From: Neisseria animalis
GTDB lineage: Bacteria; Pseudomonadota; Gammaproteobacteria; Burkholderiales; Neisseriaceae
Assembly: GCF_900636515.1 (NCBI RefSeq)
Contig: NZ_LR134287.1
Coordinates: 1,178,001 to 1,242,000, forward strand
Length of the DNA stretch: 64,000 bases
Direction of reading: 5' to 3'
Shown: piece by piece, positions 1 through 11,156 of the stretch
How the letters are laid out: each line of letters opens with the position of its first letter
How positions within the stretch are numbered: the first letter of the stretch is position 1
The notes under the pieces: model-generated
Told to the model about the DNA's origin: nothing
The model's input: only the letters and a program-made list of their open reading frames with translations
Database searches by the model: none
Position numbers and translations under genes: made by a program

Positions 1-444
1 GCAGTTGGCAAAATGGATTTCACCGCCACCAAGCAAGGTTGCTCCTTCATAGATTTGATAAAACGGATTGGGGCTGATGACAACGGGTTTGCTGCCGTCT
101 GTAACAGGGTCCAGTACGGTTTGGATAAAGGAAAACAGGGCCTCCCGACTGCCTAAAACCGGGAGGATTTCGGTATTCGGGCAGATTTTCAGGCCGTCAT
201 ACCGACGGCAAATCCAGTCGGCACAGGCTTGGCGCAATTCGGGCAGTCCTGCAGTCAGGGGGTAGGCGGAAAGTTCGGCAAGTGAAGAGGCCAAGGCCTC
301 GGTAACGACTTTCGGCGTAGCGTGTTTGGGTTCGCCGATGTGCAGGGGAACGGGCGTTATGCCTTCAGGTGCATCAAGTCCCTGCATGGCTTCGCGCAGA
401 CGTGCAAACGGATAGGGTTGCAGTTGTTCGAGTAAAGAGTTCAT
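1..444 (-). CDS. dapC: Succinyldiaminopimelate aminotransferase DapC, N-terminal 148 residues (cut by window edge)
   Basis: PLP-dependent class I aminotransferase of the lysine/meso-diaminopimelate branch. It would convert N-succinyl-2-amino-6-ketopimelate and glutamate to N-succinyl-LL-diaminopimelate in the cytoplasm. Only the first 148 residues are visible. The start MNSLLEQLQPYPFARL, the LHIGEPK segment near residue 35, YPLTAGLPELRQAC at 61-74, the cofactor-phosphate loop GSREALF at 98-104 and SPNPFYQ at 124-130 fit the DapC branch of fold-type I transaminases. The catalytic lysine lies outside the window. The gene reads away from guaB, with a pair of inverted uptake motifs between the two. 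Assignment to DapC rather than another class I transaminase rests on my memory of the Neisseria protein. Confidence 0.85.
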   Translation of the reverse strand, partial: MNSLLEQLQPYPFARLREAMQGLDAPEGITPVPLHIGEPKHATPKVVTEALASSLAELSAYPLTAGLPELRQACADWICRRYDGLKICPNTEILPVLGSREALFSFIQTVLDPVTDGSKPVVISPNPFYQIYEGATLLGGGEIHFANC

Positions 445-446
445 AA

Positions 447-2162
<1,716 letters not shown>

Positions 2163-2170
2163 TATGAGTA

Positions 2171-2209
2171 AGGCCGTCTGCAAATCCGGAAAAGGGTTTC
2201 AGACGGCCT
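2171..2209 (+). terminator. Uptake-motif hairpin after guaB
   Basis: AGGCCGTCTG and CAGACGGCCT form a 10-bp stem just after the guaB stop. There is no clear T-tract, so termination is plausible rather than certain. The first arm is of the CA type and the second of the AA type. Confidence 0.55.
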
Positions 2210-2279
2210 GCTGATGTACTGAACATTTCAGGTTCGGAATTTATTCAGATGGTCTGAATGAGGCCGGCAAACCGGTTTT

Positions 2280-3715
<1,436 letters not shown>

Positions 3716-3753
3716 TCAGCCGCAGCCAAGGCGGCAGAAAACAGAGTAAAGGG

Positions 3754-3781
3754 CGCGGACAAACCGTCCGCGTTCCTTTTT
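3754..3781 (+). terminator. Rho-independent terminator after eno
   Basis: CGCGGAC-loop-GTCCGCG stem followed by TTCCTTTTTAT. It separates eno from ftsB and has no uptake motif, unlike most terminators here. Confidence 0.8.
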
Positions 3782-3842
3782 ATGGTTTGAAGAGTTGTGC
3801 AACTTTCGGAATATTCCACCGGCCAATGCAGAGTAATAAAGT

Positions 3843-4121
3843 ATGAAGTGGGTAACTGTTGTTTTATCGATTGCTATCGTGTATTTCCAATATAGCCTTT
3901 GGTTTGGTAAAGGCAGTGTAGGGCATACGAAAGAATTGCAAGAGCAACTCATATTGCAGACCGAAAAAAACCAAACGCTTGTTTTGCGAAATAATTTTCT
4001 GGCGGCAGAAGTAAACGACTTGGCAAACGGGCAAGAGGCCATTTCAGAAATTGCCCGGGTGGAATTAGGTTATGTTCAAGAAGGCGAGACGTATTACCGC
4101 TTTGTCGAACATAAGCGTTGA
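3843..4121 (+). CDS. ftsB: Cell division protein FtsB
   Basis: Small bitopic divisome protein that, with FtsL and FtsQ, activates septal peptidoglycan synthesis by FtsWI. It has 92 residues: a short cytoplasmic start, a transmembrane helix at about residues 2-20 (WVTVVLSIAIVYFQYSLWFG), then a periplasmic coiled coil (about 30-65, ending RNNFLAAEVNDLANG) and the conserved ARVELGYVQEGETYYRF tail. Size, topology and location after eno agree with FtsB. No strong ribosome-binding site is seen before the ATG. Confidence 0.9.
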   Translation: MKWVTVVLSIAIVYFQYSLWFGKGSVGHTKELQEQLILQTEKNQTLVLRNNFLAAEVNDLANGQEAISEIARVELGYVQEGETYYRFVEHKR

Positions 4122-4130
4122 TGATAAAAA

Positions 4131-4163
4131 GTCGTCTGCGGCGTATTTGCAGACGGCTTTTTT
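4131..4163 (+). terminator. Uptake-motif terminator after ftsB
   Basis: GTCGTCTGC pairs with GCAGACGGC and is followed by six T residues. The left arm carries a C-to-T change relative to the uptake motif. Confidence 0.75.
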
Positions 4164-4257
4164 ACCGATTCGGTTTCAAAATGGCAGTATAAAAACGGAA
4201 GCCGTTATATTTTAATATGGTCAATACCTTATCTGCCATACAATATATGCAGCAGGT

Positions 4258-6123
4258 ATGAAAACAGGCGGAAATACCGTGTCAGACAAATCACAGCCTT
4301 TCGATCTCGATATTTTTCTCCGAAACCTCCCCGCATTGCCGGGCGTGTACCGCATGTTTGATTCGGATAACAATGTGTTATACGTTGGAAAAGCCGTTAA
4401 TCTCAAGAGACGGGTATCGAGTTATTTTCAGAAAAACGATCTTTCGCCACGTATCCGTTTAATGCTGAAACAGGTGCACCACATCGAAACCACCATTACC
4501 CGCAGTGAAGCCGAAGCCTTGATTTTGGAAAATAATTTCATCAAAGCATTGGCTCCGAAATACAATATTCTGTTTCGAGACGATAAAAGCTATCCTTATC
4601 TGATGCTTTCAGGGCATGAATTTCCGCAAATGGCCTATTATCGTGGCGCACTTAAAAAACCGAACCAATATTTCGGTCCTTATCCCAATGGCTATGCCGT
4701 GCGTGACAGCATTCAGATTCTGCAGAGGGTATTCAAGTTGCGGACCTGTGAAGACAGTGTATTCGAACATCGCGACCGTGCTTGTTTGCTGTATCAGATT
4801 AAGCGGTGTTCCGGCCCTTGTGTCGGTCATATTTCCGCCGAGGATTACCGGGCCAATGTTGCTGAAGCCGCAACGTTTCTCAATGGCAAAACCGATGAGC
4901 TGATTCAGATTTTGCACCATAAAATGAATCAGGCGGCCGCCGCACTGCAATTTGAAGAAGCGGCGCGTTTCCGGGATCAGATACAGGCTTTGGGTCTGAT
5001 GCAGAGCCAGCAGTTTATCGACAGTAAAAATCCCAACAATCCCAATGATATAGACTTACTCGCCCTTGCCGTTGCAGACGGCCTTGTCTGCGTTCATTGG
5101 GTCAGCATACGCGGTGGGCGGCACGTCGGCGACAAAAGTTTCTTTCCCGATGTCAAAGACGATCCCGAGCCAAACGGGCAGGATTATGCGGAAGCCTTTG
5201 TGGCACAACATTATCTCGGCAAAACGAAACCCGATGTCATCATCAGCAATTTCAGCATACCCGAAGCCATTCAGACGGCATTGAACAGCGAACACGGCAA
5301 ACAGATTCAATTTGTGCATAAAACCATCGGGGAGCGCAAAGTATGGTTGAAAATGGCGGAGCAAAACGCCCGTGTCGCGATTGAGCAGCGGCATCAGCAG
5401 CAGAGCAGCCAGCAACACCGCATCAATGAATTGGCACGGATTCTCAATATGGATTCAGACAGCCTCAACCGCTTGGAATGTTTCGACATCAGCCATACCC
5501 AAGGCGAGGCCACCATTGCCAGTTGCGTGGTTTATGACGAACAAAATATCCAACCTTCGCAATACCGCCGCTACAATATTACCACTGCCAAAGCAGGGGA
5601 CGACTATGCCGCCATGCGTGAAGTATTGCGGCGGCGGTACGGTAAAATGCAGGAGGCCGAGGCAAATGGCGAAACAGTAAAATGGCCGGATGTTGTATTG
5701 ATTGACGGTGGCAAAGGGCAAATCGGAGTAGCCGTCGATGTTTGGGAAGAACTCGGATTGCACATCCCCTTGGTCGGAATTGCCAAAGGTCCCGAGCGCA
5801 AGGCAGGATTGGAAGAATTGATTCTTCCGTTTAGCGGAGAGACCTTCCGTCTGCCGCCGCACAGCCCCGCATTGCATCTTTTGCAAACCGTGCGCGATGA
5901 GTCCCACCGTTTCGCCATTACCGGACACCGTAAAAAGCGCGATAAATCCCGTGTAACCTCATCTCTTAACGATATTGAAGGCATCGGTCCCAAGCGCAAA
6001 AAAGCCCTGTTTACCCGTTTTGGTGGTTTGCGCGGCCTCATGGCGGCAAGTAAAGAAGATTTGGCGCAGGTTGAAGGCATCAGCACGGCATTGGCAGAAA
6101 AAATTTATGACTACTTGCATTGA
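4258..6123 (+). CDS. uvrC: UvrABC system protein C (excinuclease subunit)
   Basis: Makes the 3' and 5' incisions around lesions in nucleotide excision repair, after UvrA/UvrB loading. About 621 residues from the ATG at 4258; a GTG at 4279 has a better-placed ribosome-binding site (GGCGGA) and would give 614. The N-terminal GIY-YIG nuclease is clear (LPGVYRMFD and VLYVGKAVNLKRR, about 27-53), then a UVR motif near 215-250 (ALQFEEAARFRDQI), the RNase H-like C-terminal nuclease (FDISHTQGE, VLIDGGKGQ) and tandem helix-hairpin-helix motifs near the end (DIEGIGPKRKKALF). A decayed copy of its last codons lies about 0.3 kb downstream. Confidence 0.96.
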   Translation: MKTGGNTVSDKSQPFDLDIFLRNLPALPGVYRMFDSDNNVLYVGKAVNLKRRVSSYFQKNDLSPRIRLMLKQVHHIETTITRSEAEALILENNFIKALAPKYNILFRDDKSYPYLMLSGHEFPQMAYYRGALKKPNQYFGPYPNGYAVRDSIQILQRVFKLRTCEDSVFEHRDRACLLYQIKRCSGPCVGHISAEDYRANVAEAATFLNGKTDELIQILHHKMNQAAAALQFEEAARFRDQIQALGLMQSQQFIDSKNPNNPNDIDLLALAVADGLVCVHWVSIRGGRHVGDKSFFPDVKDDPEPNGQDYAEAFVAQHYLGKTKPDVIISNFSIPEAIQTALNSEHGKQIQFVHKTIGERKVWLKMAEQNARVAIEQRHQQQSSQQHRINELARILNMDSDSLNRLECFDISHTQGEATIASCVVYDEQNIQPSQYRRYNITTAKAGDDYAAMREVLRRRYGKMQEAEANGETVKWPDVVLIDGGKGQIGVAVDVWEELGLHIPLVGIAKGPERKAGLEELILPFSGETFRLPPHSPALHLLQTVRDESHRFAITGHRKKRDKSRVTSSLNDIEGIGPKRKKALFTRFGGLRGLMAASKEDLAQVEGISTALAEKIYDYLH

Positions 6124-6152
6124 TATACCGCTTCAAATACAACCAAGGATAT

Positions 6153-6259
6153 TATAGTCATTTAAAATAAGAATGATACAGCGTTGCTTTGCCTTGCCGT
6201 ACTATGTGTACTGTCTGCGGCTTCGCTGCCTTGTCTCATTCTTATTTTATTCGACTATA
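6153..6259 (-). repeat. Correia-like 107-bp element, copy 1
   Basis: Full-length element with termini TATAGTCATTTAAAATAAG and its partner ending ATTTTATTCGACTATA. The internal part CTGTCTGCGGCTTCGCTGCC and GCGTTGCTTTGCCTTGCC resembles the core of neisserial Correia repeats, but the ends differ from the classical TATAGTGGATTAA. A similar flank lacking the element follows at 6390-6460. Confidence 0.9.
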
Positions 6260-6269
6260 AAGTAAGCAA

Positions 6270-6303
6270 AAGGCCGTCTGCAAATTAAAATGCAGACGGC
6301 CTT
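6270..6303 (+). terminator. Uptake-motif hairpin downstream of uvrC, first copy
   Basis: AAGGCCGTCTGCA and TGCAGACGGCCTT form a strong stem. It is the first of two copies that belong to a direct repeat with a 189-bp offset. Confidence 0.7.
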
Positions 6304-6385
6304 AAGCGTATTGGGTTATATGATTTTTACAGAAAATCCTGCCATGCGGCCAAGCCGAGACAAACAGACAAGGTTCATCACAACG

Positions 6386-6445
6386 CAGGCAGAAAAGATT
6401 GATGATGACCTGCATGGATATATTGTTTCAAATCCTGTTCAGAGT
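6386..6445 (+). pseudogene. Decayed duplicate of the uvrC 3' end
   Basis: Translated in frame this reads QAEKIDDDLHGYIVSNPVQ, against ALAEKIYDYLH followed by its stop and the read-through YTASNTTK at the real uvrC end. The stop TGA has become GGA. It is too short to be functional and is best explained as duplication of the gene end. Confidence 0.65.
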
Positions 6446-6458
6446 ATGAAAAAAGCAC

Positions 6459-6492
6459 AAGGCCGTCTGCAAATCAAAATGCAGACGGCCTT
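6459..6492 (+). terminator. Uptake-motif hairpin, second copy
   Basis: AAGGCCGTCTGC and GCAGACGGCCTT pair as in the first copy, in the duplicated segment. Confidence 0.6.
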
Positions 6493-6711
6493 AAGCGTAT
6501 TGGTTATATGATTTTTACATAAAATCCTGCCGCGCGGCCAAACCGAGATAAGTAGGCAAGATTCATCACAACTCATAGATAGCCGTTTCATACAAAATGA
6601 TACAGTGTGGCCGTACCTTGTTTAAAGACGAGAGATTGTTTAAGCAGTAGCTTATCCTTATAGTCTGCGCTGTACCGCTTTGTTTGTTTTGCCTTATTCG
6701 ATATAAAAACA

Positions 6712-6744
6712 ATAAAAAAAGCAGCCATTTAACCGGCTGCTTTT
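6712..6744 (-). terminator. Terminator of tRNA-Pro
   Basis: Read on the minus strand, GCAGCC-loop-GGCTGC is followed by a run of T residues, just after the tRNA CCA end. Confidence 0.85.
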
Positions 6745-6752
6745 CAAATTTT

Positions 6753-6829
6753 TGGTCGGAGTGAAAGGATTCGAACCTTCGACCCCTTGCACCCCATGCA
6801 AGTGCGCTACCAGACTGCGCCACACTCCG
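6753..6829 (-). tRNA. tRNA-Pro (anticodon GGG)
   Basis: Cloverleaf of 77 nt on the minus strand. The acceptor stem CGGAGTG pairs with CACTCCG, the D-arm is GCGCAGTCTGGTAGCGC, the anticodon loop is ATGGGGT with anticodon GGG, the T-arm is GGTTCGAATCC and a CCA end is encoded. It decodes CCC and CCU. Confidence 0.95.
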
Positions 6830-6976
6830 ACTCAGAAAAAGGCATTATACTTGTTTTATTTGGCAGTTGGCTAGGGGTTTTGAGAAGGATTTTGGGAAGA
6901 CGGATTTAGTATTTTGTTTTATTTATATAAAATGTAAAAATTCGGTAATGGGGATTTGGGCGTAAAAATACGGAAA

Positions 6977-7083
6977 TATAGTCGAATAAAATAAGAATGA
7001 GACAAGGCAGCAAAGCCGCAGACAGTACACATAGTACGGCAAGGCAAAGCAACGCTGTATCATTCTTATTTTAAATGACTATA
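6977..7083 (+). repeat. Correia-like 107-bp element, copy 2
   Basis: TATAGTCGAATAAAATAAGA at the left and TTATTTTAAATGACTATA at the right, opposite in orientation to copy 1. One internal base differs (GGCAGCAAAGCC instead of GGCAGCGAAGCC). It lies between tRNA-Pro and typA. Confidence 0.9.
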
Positions 7084-7231
7084 ACGGTACTGCCGTTTGA
7101 TAATTGATTGATGGTGAAAAACGGAAGCTGCGGCGGCGTGATATTGCCGTTTGCAGACGGCCTGTGCTGCGATGGCTAATGTAAAAATACGGCGGGTACG
7201 GGATTACCTTTTATATATTCGCTTATTTTCC

Positions 7232-7240
7232 TGTTATAAT
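7232..7240 (+). promoter_or_regulatory. Extended -10 promoter of typA
   Basis: TGTTATAAT, a perfect -10 with the TG extension, 37 bases before the ATG. The upstream region is AT-rich (TTTTATATATTC) without a clear -35. Confidence 0.6.
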
Positions 7241-7276
7241 AGCCAGTTATTTTTAGAAAGCCGAAACAGTTTTACC

Positions 7277-9085
7277 ATGAAAGCAATCCGCAATATCGCC
7301 ATCATCGCCCACGTCGACCACGGCAAAACCACATTAGTAGACCAACTTTTACGCCAATCCGGCACCTTCCGCGACAACCAGCAGGTTGACGAGCGCGTGA
7401 TGGACAGCGGCGACATCGAAAAAGAGCGCGGCATTACCATTCTTGCCAAAAACACCGCCATCGAATACGAAGGCTACCACATCAACATCGTCGATACGCC
7501 GGGACACGCCGACTTCGGCGGCGAGGTAGAGCGCGTATTGGGCATGGTTGACTGCGTTGTCCTGCTGGTTGATGCCCAAGAAGGCCCGATGCCGCAAACC
7601 CGTTTCGTTACCAAAAAAGCACTGGCTTTGGGTTTGAAACCGATTGTGGTCATCAATAAAATCGACAAACCGAGCGCGCGTCCGAGCTGGGTAATCGACC
7701 AAACATTCGAACTGTTCGACAACCTGGGTGCAACCGATGAACAACTGGACTTCCCGATTGTGTACGCTTCCGGCTTGAGCGGTTTTGCCCGTTTGGAAGA
7801 AAACGGTACGGAAACCGATATGCGCGTTTTGTTTGAAACCATTTTGAAACATACGCCCGCTCCGAGCGGCAGTGCCGACGAAACCCTTCAGCTCCAAATT
7901 TCCCAACTTGACTATGACAACTATACCGGCCGCCTCGGTATCGGCCGCATCTTGAACGGCCGTATCCGCCCCGGCCAAACCGTTGCCGTGATGAACCACG
8001 AGCAGCAAGTGGCGCAAGGCCGCATCAACCAGCTTTTGGGTTTCAAAGGCTTGGAGCGCGTGCCTTTGGAAGAAGGCGAAGCCGGCGACATCGTGATTAT
8101 CTCCGGCATTGAAGACATCGGTATCGGCGTAACCATTACCGACAAAGACAACCCCAAAGGTTTGCCGATGCTGAGCGTGGACGAGCCGACGCTGACCATG
8201 GACTTCATGGTCAACACCAGCCCGCTGGCCGGTACCGAAGGCAAGTTTGTGACTTCGCGCCAAATCCGCGACCGCCTGAATAAAGAATTGCTGACCAACG
8301 TTGCCCTGCGCGTGGAAGACACCGAAGATGCCGACGTATTCCGCGTATCCGGCCGCGGCGAACTGCACCTGACCATTCTGCTGGAAAACATGCGCCGCGA
8401 AGGTTTTGAGCTGGCCGTTGCCAAACCGCGCGTGGTGTACCGCGAAATCAACGGTCAAAAATGCGAGCCGTATGAGAACCTGACTGTCGATGTGCCCGAC
8501 GACAACCAAGGCGCAGTGATGGAAGAACTCGGCCGCCGCCGTGGCGAATTGACCAATATGGAAAGCGACGGCAACGGCCGCACCCGTTTGGAATACCACA
8601 TTCCCGCACGCGGCCTGATCGGTTTCCAAGGCGAATTTATGACCATGACCCGCGGTACCGGCCTGATGAGCCACGTTTTCGACGATTACGCCCCGGTCAA
8701 ACCGGATATGCCCGGCCGCCACAACGGCGTATTGGTTTCCCAAGAACAAGGCGAAGCAGTGGCTTACGCATTGTGGAACTTGGAAGACCGCGGCCGCATG
8801 TTTGTATCGCCGGGCGACAAAATCTACGAAGGCATGATTATCGGTATTCACAGCCGCGACAATGATTTGGTGGTGAACCCGCTGAAAGGCAAAAAGCTCA
8901 CCAACGTACGCGCCAGCGGTACCGATGAAGCTGTGCGCCTGACCACGCCGATTAAGCTGACTTTGGAAGGCGCGGTAGAGTTTATCGATGATGATGAATT
9001 GGTAGAGATTACTCCGCAATCCATTCGTCTGCGTAAACGCTACCTGAGCGAGCTGGAACGCCGCCGCCACTTCAAGAAAGACTGA
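7277..9085 (+). CDS. typA: Ribosome-binding translational GTPase TypA/BipA
   Basis: EF-G-like GTPase that binds the ribosome and aids 50S assembly and stress or cold adaptation. It has 602 residues from [19 protein letters not shown]; the start at 7277 matches the family N-terminus. The G1 loop is HVDHGKTT (12-19), with [15 protein letters not shown] and NKID further along. Domain 2, the EF-G-like III and V domains and the TypA-specific C-terminus ([18 protein letters not shown]) are present. Its last codons and terminator region are repeated three more times immediately downstream, so transcripts face four successive hairpins. Confidence 0.96.
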   Translation: MKAIRNIAIIAHVDHGKTTLVDQLLRQSGTFRDNQQVDERVMDSGDIEKERGITILAKNTAIEYEGYHINIVDTPGHADFGGEVERVLGMVDCVVLLVDAQEGPMPQTRFVTKKALALGLKPIVVINKIDKPSARPSWVIDQTFELFDNLGATDEQLDFPIVYASGLSGFARLEENGTETDMRVLFETILKHTPAPSGSADETLQLQISQLDYDNYTGRLGIGRILNGRIRPGQTVAVMNHEQQVAQGRINQLLGFKGLERVPLEEGEAGDIVIISGIEDIGIGVTITDKDNPKGLPMLSVDEPTLTMDFMVNTSPLAGTEGKFVTSRQIRDRLNKELLTNVALRVEDTEDADVFRVSGRGELHLTILLENMRREGFELAVAKPRVVYREINGQKCEPYENLTVDVPDDNQGAVMEELGRRRGELTNMESDGNGRTRLEYHIPARGLIGFQGEFMTMTRGTGLMSHVFDDYAPVKPDMPGRHNGVLVSQEQGEAVAYALWNLEDRGRMFVSPGDKIYEGMIIGIHSRDNDLVVNPLKGKKLTNVRASGTDEAVRLTTPIKLTLEGAVEFIDDDELVEITPQSIRLRKRYLSELERRRHFKKD

Positions 9086-9672
9086 AACGGATAACGTGAT
9101 TGGTTTGAAATAAAGCAAAGGCCGTCTGCAAAAGCCATGATTGGGCATTTTACAGACGGCTTTTTTGCATTTTTCGGTTTAATCCTTTTGTTTACACAAA
9201 CACTATTTAAGTAGGCATGAATGTTGTTGCTATTTCAAGAAAGACTAAATCGGATAACGTGATTGTTTTGAAATAAAGCAAAGGCCGTCTACAAAAGCCA
9301 TGATTGGGCATTTTACAGACGGCTTTTTTGCATTTTTCGGTTTAATCCTTTTGTTTACACAAACACTATTTAAGTAGGCATGAATGTTGTTGCTATTTCA
9401 AGAAAGACTAAATCGGATAACGTGATTGTTTTGAAATAAAGCAAAGGCCGTCTACAAAAGCCATGATTGGGCATTTTACAGACGGCTTTTTTGTGTTTTT
9501 CGGTTTAATCCTTTTGTTTGCACAAACACTATTTAAGTAGGCATGAATGTTGTTGCTATTTCAAGAAAGACTAAAACGGATAACTTGATTGGTTTGAAGC
9601 CAAGCAAAGGCCGTCTGTAAAAACCATGATGGGGCATTTTGCAGACGGCTTTTTGCGTTTGGCGGTTTAATC
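9071..9672. repeat. Four-copy, 163-bp tandem array of the typA 3' end and terminator
   Basis: The segment TTCAAGAAAGACT starts at 9071, 9234, 9397 and 9560, an exact period of 163 bases. Each unit carries the final typA codons (stop TGA in copy 1, TAA in the others), GGATAACGTGATTG, AAATAAAGCAAAGGCCGTCT, a loop, TTTTACAGACGGCTTTTTT and CGGTTTAATCC. Copies 1-3 continue with TTTGTTTACACAAACACTAT and AAGTAGGCATGAATG. The fourth copy runs into the hemH 3' end. The uptake arms differ: CTGC in copy 1, CTAC in copies 2 and 3, CTGT in copy 4. This is not a CRISPR array, because the whole unit is repeated. Confidence 0.93.
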
Positions 9673-10677
9673 CCAGCCTTGCAGATTGCGCTTCACTAAA
9701 TCTGCCAGAGCTTCAACCCATACGGGGCTGTCGTTCAGGCAGGGGATATAGTGGAACTGCGTACCGCCGGCTTCATGGAACTGCTCGCGTCCGGCCAGTG
9801 CGATTTCTTCCATGGTTTCCAAGCAGTCTGCCATAAATCCGGGGCAGAATACGTCCAGTTTTTCTACGCCTTTTTTCGGCAATTCGTCAAATAAGGCTTG
9901 TGTGCTCGGGCCTACCCATTTTGCTTTGCCAAATTGGCTTTGGAACGAGACGACATATTCGCTTTCAGAAAGCCCCAGCGCATCGGCCAGCAGTTTGGCG
10001 GTATGGCGGCATTCTTCAGGGTAGGGATCGCCGTCGTCGCTGCTTTTTTGCGGAATACCGTGGAAACTCAACATCAGTTTGTCACCGCGCCCGTGTTGCG
10101 CCCAATATGCTTCGATGTGTTGCTTCATGGCTCCGATGTAGCCTGCATCGTCGTAAAAACGTGCAATGGTTCGCAGCCCCATTTGGTTGCGCTGTTTCAG
10201 CAGTTGGGCAAATATTTTATCCAAAGCGGCTCCGGTGCTGGAGGCTGCATATTGGGGATAGAGCGGTACAACCAGCAGTCTGCCGACACCTTGTGCTTTC
10301 AAATCGGACAAGACATCTGCAATGCCGGGATTGCCGTACGTCATGGCATGGCGCACGATGATTTCGGGGAATTTGGCGGATAATGCCGCGGTTTGCCGTT
10401 CGGTATAAACGGCCAGCGGTGAGCCTTCGTCAAACCAGACTTTTTCGTAGCCGTGCGCCGATTTTTTCGGGCGCAGCGTCAGCACCAAGCCCCGCAATAC
10501 CGGCTGCCACAACCATTTCGGCAGTTCTACCACACGGTGGTCGGACAGAAAGTCGCGCAGATAGGGTTTGACTGCTTCGGCGGTCGGAGCATCGGGCGTG
10601 CCTAAGTTGAGCAGCAGAACGGCGGTTCGGTTTTGTTGGTTGTAGGAAAGGGGCGGTTCGGGCAGAAAGTATGACAT
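9667..10677 (-). CDS. hemH: Ferrochelatase
   Basis: Inserts Fe2+ into protoporphyrin IX as the last step of haem synthesis, at the inner face of the membrane. The protein is 336 residues. The N-terminus has AVLLLNLGTPDAP, the centre VPLYPQYAASSTGA, and the catalytic histidine is His206 in LSFHGIP. The C-terminal half has SFQSQFGKAKWVGPST and the acidic stretch ETMEEIALAGREQF. It converges on typA, and its stop codon lies inside the last unit of the tandem array. Confidence 0.96.
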   Translation of the reverse strand: MSYFLPEPPLSYNQQNRTAVLLLNLGTPDAPTAEAVKPYLRDFLSDHRVVELPKWLWQPVLRGLVLTLRPKKSAHGYEKVWFDEGSPLAVYTERQTAALSAKFPEIIVRHAMTYGNPGIADVLSDLKAQGVGRLLVVPLYPQYAASSTGAALDKIFAQLLKQRNQMGLRTIARFYDDAGYIGAMKQHIEAYWAQHGRGDKLMLSFHGIPQKSSDDGDPYPEECRHTAKLLADALGLSESEYVVSFQSQFGKAKWVGPSTQALFDELPKKGVEKLDVFCPGFMADCLETMEEIALAGREQFHEAGGTQFHYIPCLNDSPVWVEALADLVKRNLQGWD

Positions 10678-10778
10678 GACGGGGAATTTTGTTTGCTGAA
10701 AAGTTAACTGAGCTTATTGTAGCAATGAATGAGCCGTCTGGGTATGGCGGCAGGTATTTTTCAGACGGCATGATGTCC

Positions 10779-10979
10779 TCAATAGGCATCGGGAATGTGT
10801 TTGAAATACAGCATCACCAGATACCAAATCAGGGTTGCCGCCGCCGCGCCCAGCATGACCCACGCGCTGATTTGCATCACTTCGCGAAGGGCGCGTTTTT
10901 GCTTGCGGCTGAACAGGCGGTTGATAATCAGCGCGATAAAGGCAAACAATAAGAAAATTCGGAACAGGCGGCCTATCAT
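10779..10979 (-). CDS. Small two-helix membrane protein, function unknown
   Basis: 66 residues from the ATG at 10979 (MIGRLFRIFLLFAFIALIIN). Helices lie at about residues 4-22 and 41-60, separated by a very basic loop (RLFSRKQKRALREVMQ). The longer reading from 11012 begins inside a partial uptake motif and is less likely. I do not recognise a characterised family. It reads in the same direction as hemH, about 100 bases upstream, so the two might be co-transcribed. Confidence 0.65.
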   Translation of the reverse strand: MIGRLFRIFLLFAFIALIINRLFSRKQKRALREVMQISAWVMLGAAAATLIWYLVMLYFKHIPDAY

Positions 10980-11109
10980 GGGAAAGGTATCGGTATTGAT
11001 GCCGTCTGCCAAACAGGGCAGGCGGCGGGGTAAACAGGAAAACGCATTTTGCAGACGGCCTTTATCCTTATGCGGGCGGCAATGCCGTGCAAAACATATT
11101 TCGAACCGC

Positions 11110-11115
11110 TATAAT
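11110..11115 (+). promoter_or_regulatory. -10 element of metX
   Basis: TATAAT, 42 bases before the metX start. No convincing -35 hexamer and no methionine riboswitch-like fold are seen. Confidence 0.5.
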
Positions 11116-11156
11116 ACCTTTTTTGCCGTCCGTCTTGTAAGCAATTTGGGAAAATC

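Larger units (their letters stand above)
6270..6572 (+). repeat. Direct repeat of the uvrC 3' region (offset 189 bp)
   Basis: About 115 bases beginning AAGGCCGTCTGCAAAT and running through TTAAGCGTATTGG, ATATGATTTTTACA, AAATCCTGCC and GGTTCATCACAAC recur at about 6459-6572 with some divergence. Between them, 6386-6445 (GGCAGAAAAGATTGATGATG onward) resembles the last codons of uvrC and the bases after it. The unit therefore seems to be uvrC end plus terminator plus flank. Confidence 0.75.

Noticed and set aside
6290..6511. 73-codon frame downstream of uvrC beginning MQTALSVLGY
   Set aside because: It starts inside an uptake motif; its interest is only the embedded uvrC-tail copy, reported separately.
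7349..9148. 599-codon open frame antisense to typA
   Set aside because: Composition is that of a shadow frame over a high-GC conserved gene; it has no recognisable domain and typA is certain.
9071..9672. CRISPR array
   Set aside because: The 163-bp unit is repeated whole, with no alternation of short repeats and unique spacers and no cas genes.
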